Assembly: GCA_025355485.1 (NCBI GenBank)
Contig: JANXZP010000101.1
Location: 1-30,985, forward strand
Reading direction: 5' to 3'
DNA length: 30,985 nucleotides
Origin: Pseudomonadota bacterium
GTDB lineage: Bacteria; Pseudomonadota; Gammaproteobacteria; Xanthomonadales; Xanthomonadaceae
Under the pieces are notes generated by a model. The model did not search any database and had not been told where the DNA came from. It saw only the letters and a program-made list of their open reading frames with translations. The position numbers and the translations under genes are program-made. Shown one piece after another: positions 8,603-16,796 of the stretch. Each line of letters starts with the position of its first letter. Position 1 is the stretch's first letter.

Positions 8603-10669
8603 CTACTTGCTAAGCAATGCCTGGGAATCCCACCCAGCACGCGCAGCAAACCGATCCCCATACTTCGCCTGCAACAAGTGCAACTTCGCGAGCAGCGCAT
8701 ACGTCCCAACGCTCCGGACATAATTGATCGGGCCGCCACGGAACGGCGCGAATCCCGTACCGAAGATCACGCCTGCATCCAGCAGATCTGCGTCGGCGAC
8801 TACGCCATCGTGCAGCGCAGCCACCGATTCGTTGAGCAGCGGCAGGATCAGGCGGTCCTCGAGGTCGGCGGGGGCCTGATAGTCCGCAGGCACTTCAGGT
8901 TTCACCGCCTTGCCGTTTTCCCACTTGTAGAAACCCTGGCCGTCCTTGCGGCCGCGATGGTTCGCCGACAATTTTTCCTCGAGCCCTGCTGGCGTCGGCA
9001 GCTTCAGGAATTCGGCGAGGATCTTGCCGACGCTCGCCGCGACATCGAGGCCGACGGTGTCGGCGAGTTCGATCGGGCCCATCGGCATGCCGAATTTCAC
9101 TGCGGCCTTGTCGATCACCGGGCCGGGGATGCCTTCGGCGTACGCCGTCATCGCTTCCATCATGTACGGCATCAGGATGCGGTTGACGAGGAAGCCGGGC
9201 GTGCCGGCCACCGGCACCGGCAGTTTGTCGATCGCGCGGCAGAACGTGGCGAGGCGCTGTCCGGTTTCGGCCGCCACGCCTTTGTGTCGGACGATTTCGA
9301 CCAATGGCATCAACGCGACCGGATTGAAATAATGCAAGCCGGCGAAGCGGCCAGGCTGCGCGATTTTTGCACTGAGCGCGTCGAGCGGGATGGACGAGGT
9401 GTTCGATGTCATCAATGCGTCGGGCTTTAGTTGTTTTTCGACGCGATCCAGCAATTCCTGCTTGGCTTCGAGGTTCTCGTAGATCGCCTCGATCACCAGG
9501 TCGGCCTCGGCCACGCCGCTGCCGATGACATCCGCGCGCAATCGTGCGTTGGTTTCGGCGCGCTTGCCTTCGTCCTTGATCTTCTTCGCGTACAGATCGC
9601 TCGCGCGCTTGAGCGCCGGCTCGATGTATTGCAATTCGCGGTCCTGCAAGGTGACATCGAAGCCCTTGTAGGCGCACCACGCCGCGATATCGCCGCCCAT
9701 TACGCCGGCGCCGATCACATGAACGCGCTTGATGCCCCCGCTCTTATCGATACCGTCCTTGCCGCCGAGTCCCTTCAGTCGCTCTTGCAAAAAATACACC
9801 CGGATCAGGTTGCGCGCGGTGTCGGTTCTGGAAAGTTTCGCGACCGAGCGCGCCTCGGCCTTGAGGCGTGCGTCGACGCCGCCATTGGTGCGACGCCAGG
9901 TTTCGATCAGCGCGAAGGGTGCGGGGTAGTGTTCCTTGCGCGCCTTGCGCGCGACCTGTTTCACCAGGATCGGTGCGAGAATCTGCCGCGCCAGCCAGGT
10001 GTTGGTTGCCCAACCGAGCAAGCGCGTCTTGAACGGACGCACCGCGCCGCGTTGGGCGATGGCAGTCGCGACGTCGAGCAAGGCTGCAGGTTCGGCGAGT
10101 TTGTCCACCAGGCCCATCGCCAGCGCCGCCTGCGCCGACACCGTGCGGCCGGTCAGCATCAGGTCCATCGCGGCCGGTGCGCCGATCAGTCGCGGCAGGC
10201 GCGCACTGCCGCCCCAGCCCGGATAGATGCCGAGCTTGATTTCAGGCAAGCCGATGCGCGTGTTCGCGGCGCTGCTGGCGACACGATAACGGCAAGCCAG
10301 CGCAAGCTCGGTGCCGCCGCCCATGCAATGGCCGTGGATCGCAGCGACGGTCGGGATCGGCAGGTTCGACAGTTTCTGATAGATGGATTGTCCGCGACGC
10401 AGCACGTCCTCGACCCGGCCCGCCGCATCGAACGACTGGAACTCCTTGATGTCGGCGCCAGGTGCGAACCCACCCGGCTTGGCCGATCGGATGATCACGG
10501 CCTTGGGTTTTTCGATGTCGAGGCGCTCGATGATCTGCTCGAGCTCATCGAGCACCGCCTGCGCGATCGCGTTGACCGGTGCATCGGCGCGATCCAGGGT
10601 CAGCAGCATGATGCCGTCCGGGCGCAGCTCGGGTTGCCAGTGCCGGAATCGAAGTCCGTCGAAGAGCAT
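8603..10669 (-). CDS. fadJ: Fused enoyl-CoA hydratase / 3-hydroxyacyl-CoA dehydrogenase
   Basis: This bifunctional beta-oxidation alpha subunit hydrates trans-2-enoyl-CoA and oxidises the L-3-hydroxyacyl-CoA with NAD. The N-terminal crotonase domain has GGFAPGADIKEF and GHCMGGGTELALACRYR, with the paired glutamates Glu121 and Glu143 (LPEIKLGI). The dehydrogenase domain has the NAD-binding GAGVMGG (320-326), HYFNPVALMPLVEIV with His446 and Glu458, and GTPGFLVNRILMPYM. At 688 residues it is slightly shorter than E. coli FadJ or FadB. The open frame extends to 10711, but that codon lies upstream of or inside a promoter-like sequence, so the ATG at 10669 (MLFDGLRFRHW) is preferred. No thiolase gene is adjacent. 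FadB versus FadJ cannot be settled from sequence alone. Confidence 0.9.
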   Translation of the reverse strand: MLFDGLRFRHWQPELRPDGIMLLTLDRADAPVNAIAQAVLDELEQIIERLDIEKPKAVIIRSAKPGGFAPGADIKEFQSFDAAGRVEDVLRRGQSIYQKLSNLPIPTVAAIHGHCMGGGTELALACRYRVASSAANTRIGLPEIKLGIYPGWGGSARLPRLIGAPAAMDLMLTGRTVSAQAALAMGLVDKLAEPAALLDVATAIAQRGAVRPFKTRLLGWATNTWLARQILAPILVKQVARKARKEHYPAPFALIETWRRTNGGVDARLKAEARSVAKLSRTDTARNLIRVYFLQERLKGLGGKDGIDKSGGIKRVHVIGAGVMGGDIAAWCAYKGFDVTLQDRELQYIEPALKRASDLYAKKIKDEGKRAETNARLRADVIGSGVAEADLVIEAIYENLEAKQELLDRVEKQLKPDALMTSNTSSIPLDALSAKIAQPGRFAGLHYFNPVALMPLVEIVRHKGVAAETGQRLATFCRAIDKLPVPVAGTPGFLVNRILMPYMMEAMTAYAEGIPGPVIDKAAVKFGMPMGPIELADTVGLDVAASVGKILAEFLKLPTPAGLEEKLSANHRGRKDGQGFYKWENGKAVKPEVPADYQAPADLEDRLILPLLNESVAALHDGVVADADLLDAGVIFGTGFAPFRGGPINYVRSVGTYALLAKLHLLQAKYGDRFAARAGWDSQALLSK

Positions 10670-10706
10670 GACTTGTAGTCCATTCGTATGCGTAGGGAAT
10701 GAACGT

Positions 10707-10736
10707 ATCATCCGGGCTAGGTGCGTGGGCGGTCAA
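10707..10736 (-). promoter_or_regulatory. Putative sigma-70 promoter of fadJ
   Basis: On the minus strand TTGACC (10736-10731) and GATGAT (10712-10707) are separated by 18 bases. Transcription would begin around 10700, giving a short leader before the ATG at 10669. This excludes the upstream in-frame ATG at 10711 as the start. No FadR-like operator was identified. Confidence 0.4.
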
Positions 10737-10761
10737 ACCGGCGACCGCTGCTCCGAGCGGC

Positions 10762-10789
10762 GGAACTTTCCCCGCGAACGTCTGTCACT
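10762..10789 (+). promoter_or_regulatory. Putative sigma-E autoregulatory promoter of rpoE
   Basis: GGAACTT (10762-10768) is an exact match to the -35 of sigma-E/AlgU promoters. TCACT begins at 10785, 16 bases downstream, in the position of the -10 element (consensus near TCTGA). TCTGT also occurs at 10781, but with a short spacer. The site is 42 bases upstream of the rpoE ATG. Autoregulation by the product is typical of this sigma family. Confidence 0.5.
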
Positions 10790-10830
10790 ACCTGCGGCCC
10801 TGAGCCGCGCGCAAGAGAGAATCGGTGCGG

Positions 10831-11424
10831 ATGGGCGAAAACGAACTGGACCAGGCGCTGGTCAGGCGCGTGCAAAGCGGCGACCGGGCTGCGTTCGACC
10901 TGCTGGTGCGCAAGTACCAGCATCGGATCGCAGCCCTGATCGGGCGCTATGTGCACGACTGGAGCGAGTGCCAGGATGTCGCGCAGGACACGTTCATCCG
11001 CGCTTACAAGGCGCTGGCGAATTTCCGCGGCGATGCCCAGTTCTACACCTGGCTCTATCGGATCGCCGTGAATACCGCCAAGAACCATCTTGTCGCCACC
11101 AACCGCCGCCCGCCTGCCGACGACATCGACGCCGCCGACGCGGTGAACTTCGCAGGTGCGATCCGCCTGCGCGACGACGACACCCCCGAACACGAACTGC
11201 TGCGCCAGGAAATCGAGAACACCGTCGCCGATACCGTGGCGGCGTTGCCCGAGGAATTGCGCGTCGCGGTCACGTTGCGCGAAATGGATGGGTTGAGTTA
11301 CGAAGAGATCGCCGAGCGCATGCAGTGCCCGATCGGCACCGTGCGTTCGCGTATTTTCCGCGCGCGCGAGGCGATCGACCTCAAGCTGAGGCCACTGATG
11401 GATTCCGAACGGGTGCGTCCATGA
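10831..11424 (+). CDS. rpoE: Extracytoplasmic-function sigma factor RpoE
   Basis: This sigma-E/AlgU-type factor directs RNA polymerase to envelope-stress genes. The 197-residue protein has region 2 (DWSECQDVAQDTFIRAYKAL, then FRGDAQFYTWLYRIAVNTAKN) and region 4 (LPEELRVAVTLREMDGLSYE, then EIAERMQCPIGTVRSRIFRARE). The ATG at 10831 is preferred; a GTG two codons earlier is possible, and AGAGAGA at 10814-10820 could serve either. The stop overlaps rseA by four bases, so sigma and anti-sigma are probably made in fixed ratio. A GGAACTT-type promoter lies upstream. Confidence 0.96.
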   Translation: MGENELDQALVRRVQSGDRAAFDLLVRKYQHRIAALIGRYVHDWSECQDVAQDTFIRAYKALANFRGDAQFYTWLYRIAVNTAKNHLVATNRRPPADDIDAADAVNFAGAIRLRDDDTPEHELLRQEIENTVADTVAALPEELRVAVTLREMDGLSYEEIAERMQCPIGTVRSRIFRAREAIDLKLRPLMDSERVRP

Positions 11425-12125
11425 GCAACGATCGCCTGAGCGAACAAGCCCTGCATGAGGAATTGTCCGCGTTCATGGACGGCGAACTCGATGCCGACCG
11501 CGCGCGATTCCTGCAACAGCGACTGCGCCACGATGCCGACTTGCGCGCGCGTTGGGAACGCTGGCAGTTGCTGTCGTCGAGCATGCGTCGGCAGGCACAG
11601 CCGTTGCCGCGTGATTTTGCCGATCGCGTGGCCAGTGCGCTCGATGCCGCAGCCGTGCATGCCGTACCGGTGCGCAGCCGCGCGCTGCGCTGGGCCGGCG
11701 GCGTGGCACTGGCGGCATCGCTGAGCGTGGCGGGCGTGTTCGTGTTCGATGCAATCCATCAACCGCAAGCGAACACGCCGCAAATCGCCACGACGCGCGT
11801 CGAACCCGCCGCGATTACCCCGATCCAGCGCACCGCGATCGCGCTGCCCGAACCGAAAATCGAATTGCCGATCCCGGTGCACGATGGCGTGGTCACCGCG
11901 TTCCGTTCACCGCTGCGGCCGATGATGCCGCGCCATCGTCCGCAACCTCCCGCGTTCTCGCCATTCCCGCAGCCGTATGCGATCGATCCGGAACTCGAGG
12001 CCTACCTGCAGCGTCAGAAGTCCGGCCGCGGTCGCGACGTTTTCACCCAGGACAGCGTGAACCTTCCCGATACCGGCGACAGCGCGGTGCGTACGGTTGC
12101 GTGGCCGGAGGATGGGAAGCAATGA
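11421..12125 (+). CDS. rseA: Anti-sigma-E factor RseA
   Basis: RseA is an inner-membrane anti-sigma factor that holds RpoE inactive until it is cleaved under envelope stress. The N-terminal cytosolic part fits the family: EQALHEELSAFMDGELDADR, then RLRHDADLRARWERWQLL. One membrane segment lies at about residues 88-110 (LRWAGGVALAASLSVAGVFV), followed by a proline-rich periplasmic region rich in RPMMPRHRPQPP. At 234 residues it is close to E. coli RseA (216). It starts within the rpoE stop. There is no rseB (mucB) after it; mucD follows directly, as known for Xanthomonadales. Confidence 0.92.
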   Translation: MSNDRLSEQALHEELSAFMDGELDADRARFLQQRLRHDADLRARWERWQLLSSSMRRQAQPLPRDFADRVASALDAAAVHAVPVRSRALRWAGGVALAASLSVAGVFVFDAIHQPQANTPQIATTRVEPAAITPIQRTAIALPEPKIELPIPVHDGVVTAFRSPLRPMMPRHRPQPPAFSPFPQPYAIDPELEAYLQRQKSGRGRDVFTQDSVNLPDTGDSAVRTVAWPEDGKQ

Positions 12126-12130
12126 GGCAG

Positions 12131-12240
12131 TTTTAGGTTTTAGGTTGTTAGGTATTAAGTTAAACCATCGATGTTCGACGCAATCATTCTGACTGCTATT
12201 GCTTGGGTACATAAAACATAAAACATAAAACCTGAAACTT
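12131..12240. repeat. AT-rich period-7 inverted repeat between rseA and mucD
   Basis: The left arm (12131-12152) repeats TTTTAGG twice, then TTGTTAGG. The right arm (12209-12229) is three exact copies of ACATAAA, followed by ACCTGAAACTT. Each CATAAAA unit is complementary to TTTTAGG at six of seven positions, so the arms could fold into a long imperfect stem around about 56 bases. The stretch is strikingly AT-rich for this genome. I see no gene in it. Confidence 0.6.
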
Positions 12241-12269
12241 CTTTCAACCCCACCCATGGACCACATCCC

Positions 12270-13718
12270 ATGAACCCTTCGATCCGATCCGCGACTTTGA
12301 TTGCGACCGCCACCCTCTTTCTTGCCGCGCCGTCTGTGCGCGCCGCCTCCGCCGCATCATTGCCGGATTTCACCGATCTGGTCGAGCAGGCCGGGCCTGC
12401 CGTGGTCAGCATCGAGGCCGAACACGATGGCCATGATCGCAAGCAATCGTCGAAATCCGGCGACGACGACGCGATGCCAGAAATCTTCAAGCGTTTCTTC
12501 GGTGAACAGGGCGTGCCCATGCCGGCACCCGACGACGATGCCGGCACCGCAATCGGCACCGGATTCCTGATTTCGTCCGACGGCAAGATCCTGACCAACC
12601 GTCATGTGGTGGACGGCGCGGATCGGGTCATCGTGCACCTGGGCGACCACCGTGACTTCACCGCCAAGGTGATCGGCAGCGATGAACTCTCGGACGTCGC
12701 CCTGCTGAAAGTGCAGGCGACCGGATTGCCGTTCCTGAAAACCGCCGATGCGAAAGCCCTCAAGCCCGGGCAATGGGTGGTCGCGATCGGTTCGCCATTC
12801 GGCTTCGATCATTCGGTGACCGCGGGCATCGTCAGCGGCGTCGGCCGGCGCTCGCTCGATCCGAGCCAGCAGTACGTTCCCTTCATCCAGACCGACGTGC
12901 CGATCAACAAGGGCAATTCCGGCGGCCCGCTGCTCAATATGCACGGTGAAGTGGTCGGCATCAATTCGCAGATCTTCAGCAGTTCCGGCGGCTACATGGG
13001 CGTGAGTTTCGCGATACCGATCGAGACCGCGATGAATTCGGTGCAGCAGTTGCAGGCGACCGGAAAAGTCAGGCGCGGCGTACTCGGCGTGCGCATCCAG
13101 GAGGTCACTTCCAGTATGGCGCGTGCGATGGGCTCGTCGCGCAGCGGCGGCGCGCTCGTCGCCCAGGTCGAGCCGAACAGCGCCGCGGCGAAGGCCGGTG
13201 TCAGGACCGGCGACCTGATTACTGCGTTCAATGGTACCGAGATCGACAGTTCGTCGGACCTGCCTCCGCTGGTGGGTTCGCTACCGCCCGGCAGCCACGT
13301 GAAGTTGCGACTGCGTCGCGATGGCAAGACGCTCGACGTGCCGGTCGTGCTCGATAATCTTGATCCGGCTTTGCTCGCCACTGCCACGCAATCCACTGGC
13401 GCGGAGACCCCACGCACGGCCACCGTTGTCGAGAGCTTCGGATTGACGGTGCAGGACATCGCGGCCGCGCGACGCAAGGCGCTGAAGCTCGGCCCCGGGC
13501 AGGGCGTGCTGGTCGCCAGCGTCAAGGGCGCGGCGGCGCGGCGATCGGGCGTGCAGCCCGGCGATGTGATCCTGCGGGTCGGCAATCACGATGTCGGCAG
13601 CGTGGCGGCCTTCACCGCGGCGACGAAGCAGGTCAGATCCGGCGATACCGTGATGCTGCTCGTGCGCCGCAATGCGCAGACGCAGTTCATCGCGTTGGGG
13701 CCGATCGAGAAGGGCTGA
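12270..13718 (+). CDS. mucD: Periplasmic serine protease MucD/DegP (Do family)
   Basis: This HtrA-type protease and chaperone degrades misfolded envelope proteins and in related bacteria tempers the sigma-E response. The 482-residue precursor has a signal peptide ending near residue 27 (FLAAPSVRAASA). The protease domain carries the triad His112 (LTNRHVVDGAD), Asp142 (ELSDVALLK) and Ser217 (INKGNSGGPL). Two PDZ domains follow, at about 270-355 (GVLGVRIQEV, VEPNSAAAKAGVRTGDLI) and 395-480 (VQPGDVILRVGN). No good Shine-Dalgarno is visible before the ATG. The gene follows rseA after an AT-rich 144-base gap and belongs to the sigma-E module. Confidence 0.95.
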   Translation: MNPSIRSATLIATATLFLAAPSVRAASAASLPDFTDLVEQAGPAVVSIEAEHDGHDRKQSSKSGDDDAMPEIFKRFFGEQGVPMPAPDDDAGTAIGTGFLISSDGKILTNRHVVDGADRVIVHLGDHRDFTAKVIGSDELSDVALLKVQATGLPFLKTADAKALKPGQWVVAIGSPFGFDHSVTAGIVSGVGRRSLDPSQQYVPFIQTDVPINKGNSGGPLLNMHGEVVGINSQIFSSSGGYMGVSFAIPIETAMNSVQQLQATGKVRRGVLGVRIQEVTSSMARAMGSSRSGGALVAQVEPNSAAAKAGVRTGDLITAFNGTEIDSSSDLPPLVGSLPPGSHVKLRLRRDGKTLDVPVVLDNLDPALLATATQSTGAETPRTATVVESFGLTVQDIAAARRKALKLGPGQGVLVASVKGAAARRSGVQPGDVILRVGNHDVGSVAAFTAATKQVRSGDTVMLLVRRNAQTQFIALGPIEKG

Positions 13719-13738
13719 TCGCCGGTTGGATACAGGGC

Positions 13739-13813
13739 GTCTCGAACCGCCCGTTGGTGGTGAGGAGTCCGGATCGAGACCGAGGGTCGAGGCCGGGTGT
13801 CTCGAACCATGCG
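13739..13813. repeat. Imperfect REP-like repeat upstream of lepA
   Basis: GTCTCGAACC occurs at 13739-13748 and again at 13799-13808, exactly 60 bases apart. Between them, CGTTGGTGGTGAGGAGTCC (13752-13770) and the right-hand copy can fold into an imperfect hairpin. The GTGGTGAG and TCGAACCATG halves resemble the palindrome at 8570-8600. The rest of the gap to lepA holds GATAAT (13813-13818), a possible -10 with no clear -35, and a small ACAGG/CCTGT stem at 13820-13837. Confidence 0.5.
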
Positions 13814-13910
13814 ATAATTACAGGCTGATTTTCCTGTAGATCACGCTGGGGCGGGCCTTGCTGGCTGCTCCAGCCCTCGCGCGCAGCCTGACTCGATGCA
13901 ACCGGCTCCC

Positions 13911-15704
13911 ATGCAATTCATACGCAATTTCTCGATCATCGCCCACATCGATCACGGCAAGTCCACGCTCGCGGATCGCATCATCCAGCTTTGCGGCGGG
14001 CTTGAGGCGCGCGAGATGGAGGCGCAGGTGCTCGACTCGAATCCGATCGAGCGCGAACGCGGCATCACCATCAAGGCGCAGTCGGTGTCGCTGCCGTACA
14101 CCGCGCGCGACGGCAAGACCTACCAGCTCAATTTCATCGATACGCCGGGGCACGTCGATTTCTCGTACGAAGTGTCGCGTTCGCTTGCCGCCTGCGAAGG
14201 CGCGCTGCTGGTCGTCGATGCGGCGCAAGGGGTCGAGGCGCAATCCGTCGCGAACTGCTACACCGCCGTCGAGATGGGTCTCGAAGTCGTGCCGGTCATC
14301 AACAAGATCGATCTGCCTACCGCCGATATCGAGAAAGTGAAAGGTGAGATCGAGGCGGTGATCGGCATCCACGCCGATGATGCGGTCGCGATCAGCGCGA
14401 AGACCGGCCTGAATGTCGTCGAAGTCCTCGAAGCGATCGTGCAGCGCATTCCACCGCCGAAGCCGCGCGACACCGACCGCCTGCAGGCGCTGATCATCGA
14501 CTCGTGGTTCGACAATTACCTCGGCGTGGTTTCGCTGGTGCGCGTGATGCAGGGCGAGATCAAGGCCGGCGACAAGATCCTGGTGATGTCCACCGGCCGC
14601 ACCCATCTCGTCGACAAGGTCGGCGTGTTCACGCCCAAGCTCAAGGAATTGAAGAAGCTTGGCGGGGGCGAGGTCGGCTGGATCAATGCAACGATCAAGG
14701 ACGTGCACGGCGCGCCGGTCGGCGACACGCTGACGCTCGCGAGCCTGCCTGCTGAGGAACCGTTGCCCGGCTTCCAGGAAATGAAGCCGCGCGTGTTCGC
14801 GGGCCTGTTTCCGGTCGAGACCGACGACTATCCGGCGTTGCGCGAGGCGCTGGAAAAGCTCCGCCTCAACGATGCCGCCTTGCGTTTCGAGCCGGAAAGT
14901 TCGGAAGCGATGGGCTTCGGTTTCCGTTGCGGCTTCCTCGGCATGCTGCACATGGAAATCGTGCAGGAGCGGCTGGAGCGCGAGTATGACCTCAGTCTCG
15001 TCACCACCGCACCGACCGTGGTGTACGAAGTACTCAGGACTGATGGCACTGTCCTGACCCTCGACAACCCGGCCAAGCTGCCGCCGGTGAACATGATCGA
15101 GGAGATCCGCGAACCGATCATCCTGGCGACGATCCTCACGCCGCAGGAGCATGTTGGCAGCGTGATCAAGCTGTGCGAGGAAAAGCGCGGCGTGCAGCAG
15201 GGCATCCTGTACCTGGGCGACCAGGTGCAGATCAGCTACGAATTGCCGATGGCCGAGGTGGTACTGGATTTCTTCGACCGCCTGAAGTCCGTGAGCCGTG
15301 GCTACGCCTCGCTGGACTACCACTTCATCCGCTTCGATGCAGGCCCGTTCGTACGCGTGGACGTGCTGATCAACGGCGACAAGGTCGACGCGATGAGCCT
15401 GATCGTGCATCGCACGCACGCCGACCGCCGCGGCCGCGAGATCACCGAAAAGATGAAGGAACTGATCCCGCGGCAGATGTTCGACGTCGCGATCCAGGCG
15501 GCGGTCGGCGCCAACGTCATCGCGCGCACCACGGTCAAGGCGATGCGCAAGAACGTGCTGGCGAAGTGCTACGGCGGCGACGCCACGCGCAAGAAGAAAC
15601 TGCTGGAAAAACAGAAGGCCGGCAAGAAGCGCATGAAGCAGGTCGGCCGGGTCGAGATTCCGCAGGAAGCCTTCCTGGCGGTGTTGCAGGTTGATTCGAA
15701 CTAG
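13911..15704 (+). CDS. lepA: Elongation factor 4 (LepA), ribosome-associated GTPase
   Basis: LepA is a translational GTPase implicated in ribosome biogenesis and back-translocation. The 597-residue protein opens MQFIRNFSIIAHIDHGKST (G1 at 11-19), with DTPGHVDFSYEVSRSL (G3), NKIDLPTAD (G4), and the long RERGITIKAQSVSLPY effector region. The C-terminal domain has MKELIPRQMFDVAIQAAVG and the basic tail RKKKLLEKQKAGKKRMKQVG. Start choice is uncertain: ATG 13896 would add five residues, while 13911 gives the family start spacing (IRNFSIIAH at residue 4). lepB follows 19 bases later, the classic lepA-lepB pair. Confidence 0.97.
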   Translation: MQFIRNFSIIAHIDHGKSTLADRIIQLCGGLEAREMEAQVLDSNPIERERGITIKAQSVSLPYTARDGKTYQLNFIDTPGHVDFSYEVSRSLAACEGALLVVDAAQGVEAQSVANCYTAVEMGLEVVPVINKIDLPTADIEKVKGEIEAVIGIHADDAVAISAKTGLNVVEVLEAIVQRIPPPKPRDTDRLQALIIDSWFDNYLGVVSLVRVMQGEIKAGDKILVMSTGRTHLVDKVGVFTPKLKELKKLGGGEVGWINATIKDVHGAPVGDTLTLASLPAEEPLPGFQEMKPRVFAGLFPVETDDYPALREALEKLRLNDAALRFEPESSEAMGFGFRCGFLGMLHMEIVQERLEREYDLSLVTTAPTVVYEVLRTDGTVLTLDNPAKLPPVNMIEEIREPIILATILTPQEHVGSVIKLCEEKRGVQQGILYLGDQVQISYELPMAEVVLDFFDRLKSVSRGYASLDYHFIRFDAGPFVRVDVLINGDKVDAMSLIVHRTHADRRGREITEKMKELIPRQMFDVAIQAAVGANVIARTTVKAMRKNVLAKCYGGDATRKKKLLEKQKAGKKRMKQVGRVEIPQEAFLAVLQVDSN

Positions 15705-15723
15705 GCTTCCGGAAGGACATGGA

Positions 15724-16764
15724 ATGAGATATGACTTCGCTTTGCTGTTCACCGTATTTTCCGCACTCAGTGGTGTGATCTGGCTCATCGACGCGTTGAT
15801 GTTCGCGCCAGCGCGCCGCAAGGCGATGGTTGAGGAGGCTACCGCACTCGACAAGATCATCGGTGCCTGCGCAGACCGCGTGCGTGCCTTGCTCGGCAAG
15901 AGCGGGGTTCAGGGCGTCGATGTCGAGCGCACGCCCGATGGCATCGGCATCCGTGCGACCCGCCCGGAAGACGCCGAAAAACTGCGTGCTCTGCTGGCGC
16001 GCGACATGCCGGAGCTCGACGTCAATCCGACGGTCGAGGGGCTGGAGGCCGCGTTGCGCGACCCTCCACCGAAGACCCGCGAGCCGGTCGTGGTCGAATA
16101 CGCGCGCGCGTTTTTCCCGGTGATCCTCATCATCCTGCTGGTGCGGTCCTTCCTCGGCGAGCCGTACCGCATTCCATCCGAGTCGATGATGCCGAACCTG
16201 CTGATCGGCGATTTCATCCTCGTCAACAAGTACGCATATGGTTTGCGGCTACCGGTGCTGGACACCAAGATCGTGGCGGTCGGCGAGCCCAAGCGTGGCG
16301 ATGTGATCGTGTTCCATCCGCCGATGGCGCCGGAGCAGGTGTGGATCAAGCGCGTGATCGGATTGCCCGGCGACGTGATCGATTACCACGACTACAAGAT
16401 GACGATCAACGGCAAGCCAGTGGATTCGCGGGAAACCGGCCTATACCAGGGAAAGAATAGCGGCGCGGACATGACCGGCTCGCATGTCGTACGCGAGAGC
16501 CTGCCCGGCCGCCAGCACACCATCCTGCAATGGAACGTGCCCCCGGACAGGCAACGATTCGAGGCCAACGGCACCTGGACGGTGCCGCCGGGCTACTACT
16601 TCATGATGGGCGACAACCGCGACAACAGCGAGGACAGCCGTTTCTGGCCAACGTACTACCTGCCCGAACAGAACATCGTCGGCAAGGCGGTGCTGGTGTG
16701 GATGAACTTCGACTGGGACGCGAAGAAGATGGACAGCTCGCGGATTGGTACTATCATCCGCTGA
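15724..16764 (+). CDS. lepB: Signal peptidase I with enlarged cytosolic loop
   Basis: LepB removes signal peptides from exported proteins at the outer face of the inner membrane. The 346-residue protein has TM1 at about 5-27 and TM2 at about 129-146. The catalytic Ser154 lies in PSESMMPNLLIGDFILVNKY and the general base Lys209 in VWIKRVIGLPGD. GDNRDNSEDSRFW is box E. The loop between the two membrane segments is about 100 residues, against roughly 35 in E. coli. It contains VDVERTPDGIGIRATRPEDA and then EKLRALLARDMPELDV, which read as a small beta-alpha-beta fold. GGAAGGA (15711-15717) sits six bases before the ATG. The gene follows lepA and precedes DUF4845-rnc-era. Confidence 0.95.
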   Translation: MRYDFALLFTVFSALSGVIWLIDALMFAPARRKAMVEEATALDKIIGACADRVRALLGKSGVQGVDVERTPDGIGIRATRPEDAEKLRALLARDMPELDVNPTVEGLEAALRDPPPKTREPVVVEYARAFFPVILIILLVRSFLGEPYRIPSESMMPNLLIGDFILVNKYAYGLRLPVLDTKIVAVGEPKRGDVIVFHPPMAPEQVWIKRVIGLPGDVIDYHDYKMTINGKPVDSRETGLYQGKNSGADMTGSHVVRESLPGRQHTILQWNVPPDRQRFEANGTWTVPPGYYFMMGDNRDNSEDSRFWPTYYLPEQNIVGKAVLVWMNFDWDAKKMDSSRIGTIIR

Positions 16765-16796
16765 GGGGCACACCCGCCTGGCAAGGGGAGACGCAT

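Noticed and set aside
9431..10678. 415-codon plus-strand frame over fadJ
   Set aside because: No domain is recognisable and fadJ motifs on the minus strand are complete.
12126..12269. Small RNA gene in the AT-rich gap before mucD
   Set aside because: The period-7 arms could fold, but there is no promoter or terminator pattern to define an RNA; recorded as a repeat only.
13896..13910. Alternative lepA start at ATG 13896
   Set aside because: It adds five residues before the conserved start; 13911 fits LepA N-termini better, though neither has a strong Shine-Dalgarno.
15707..15716. CTTCCGGAAG palindrome at the lepA-lepB junction
   Set aside because: It is a 10-base palindrome without a loop that includes the lepB Shine-Dalgarno; most likely chance.
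13818..15899. 693-codon antisense frame over lepA
   Set aside because: It covers all of lepA with low-complexity Arg/Asp/His sequence and no motif; a shadow of lepA.
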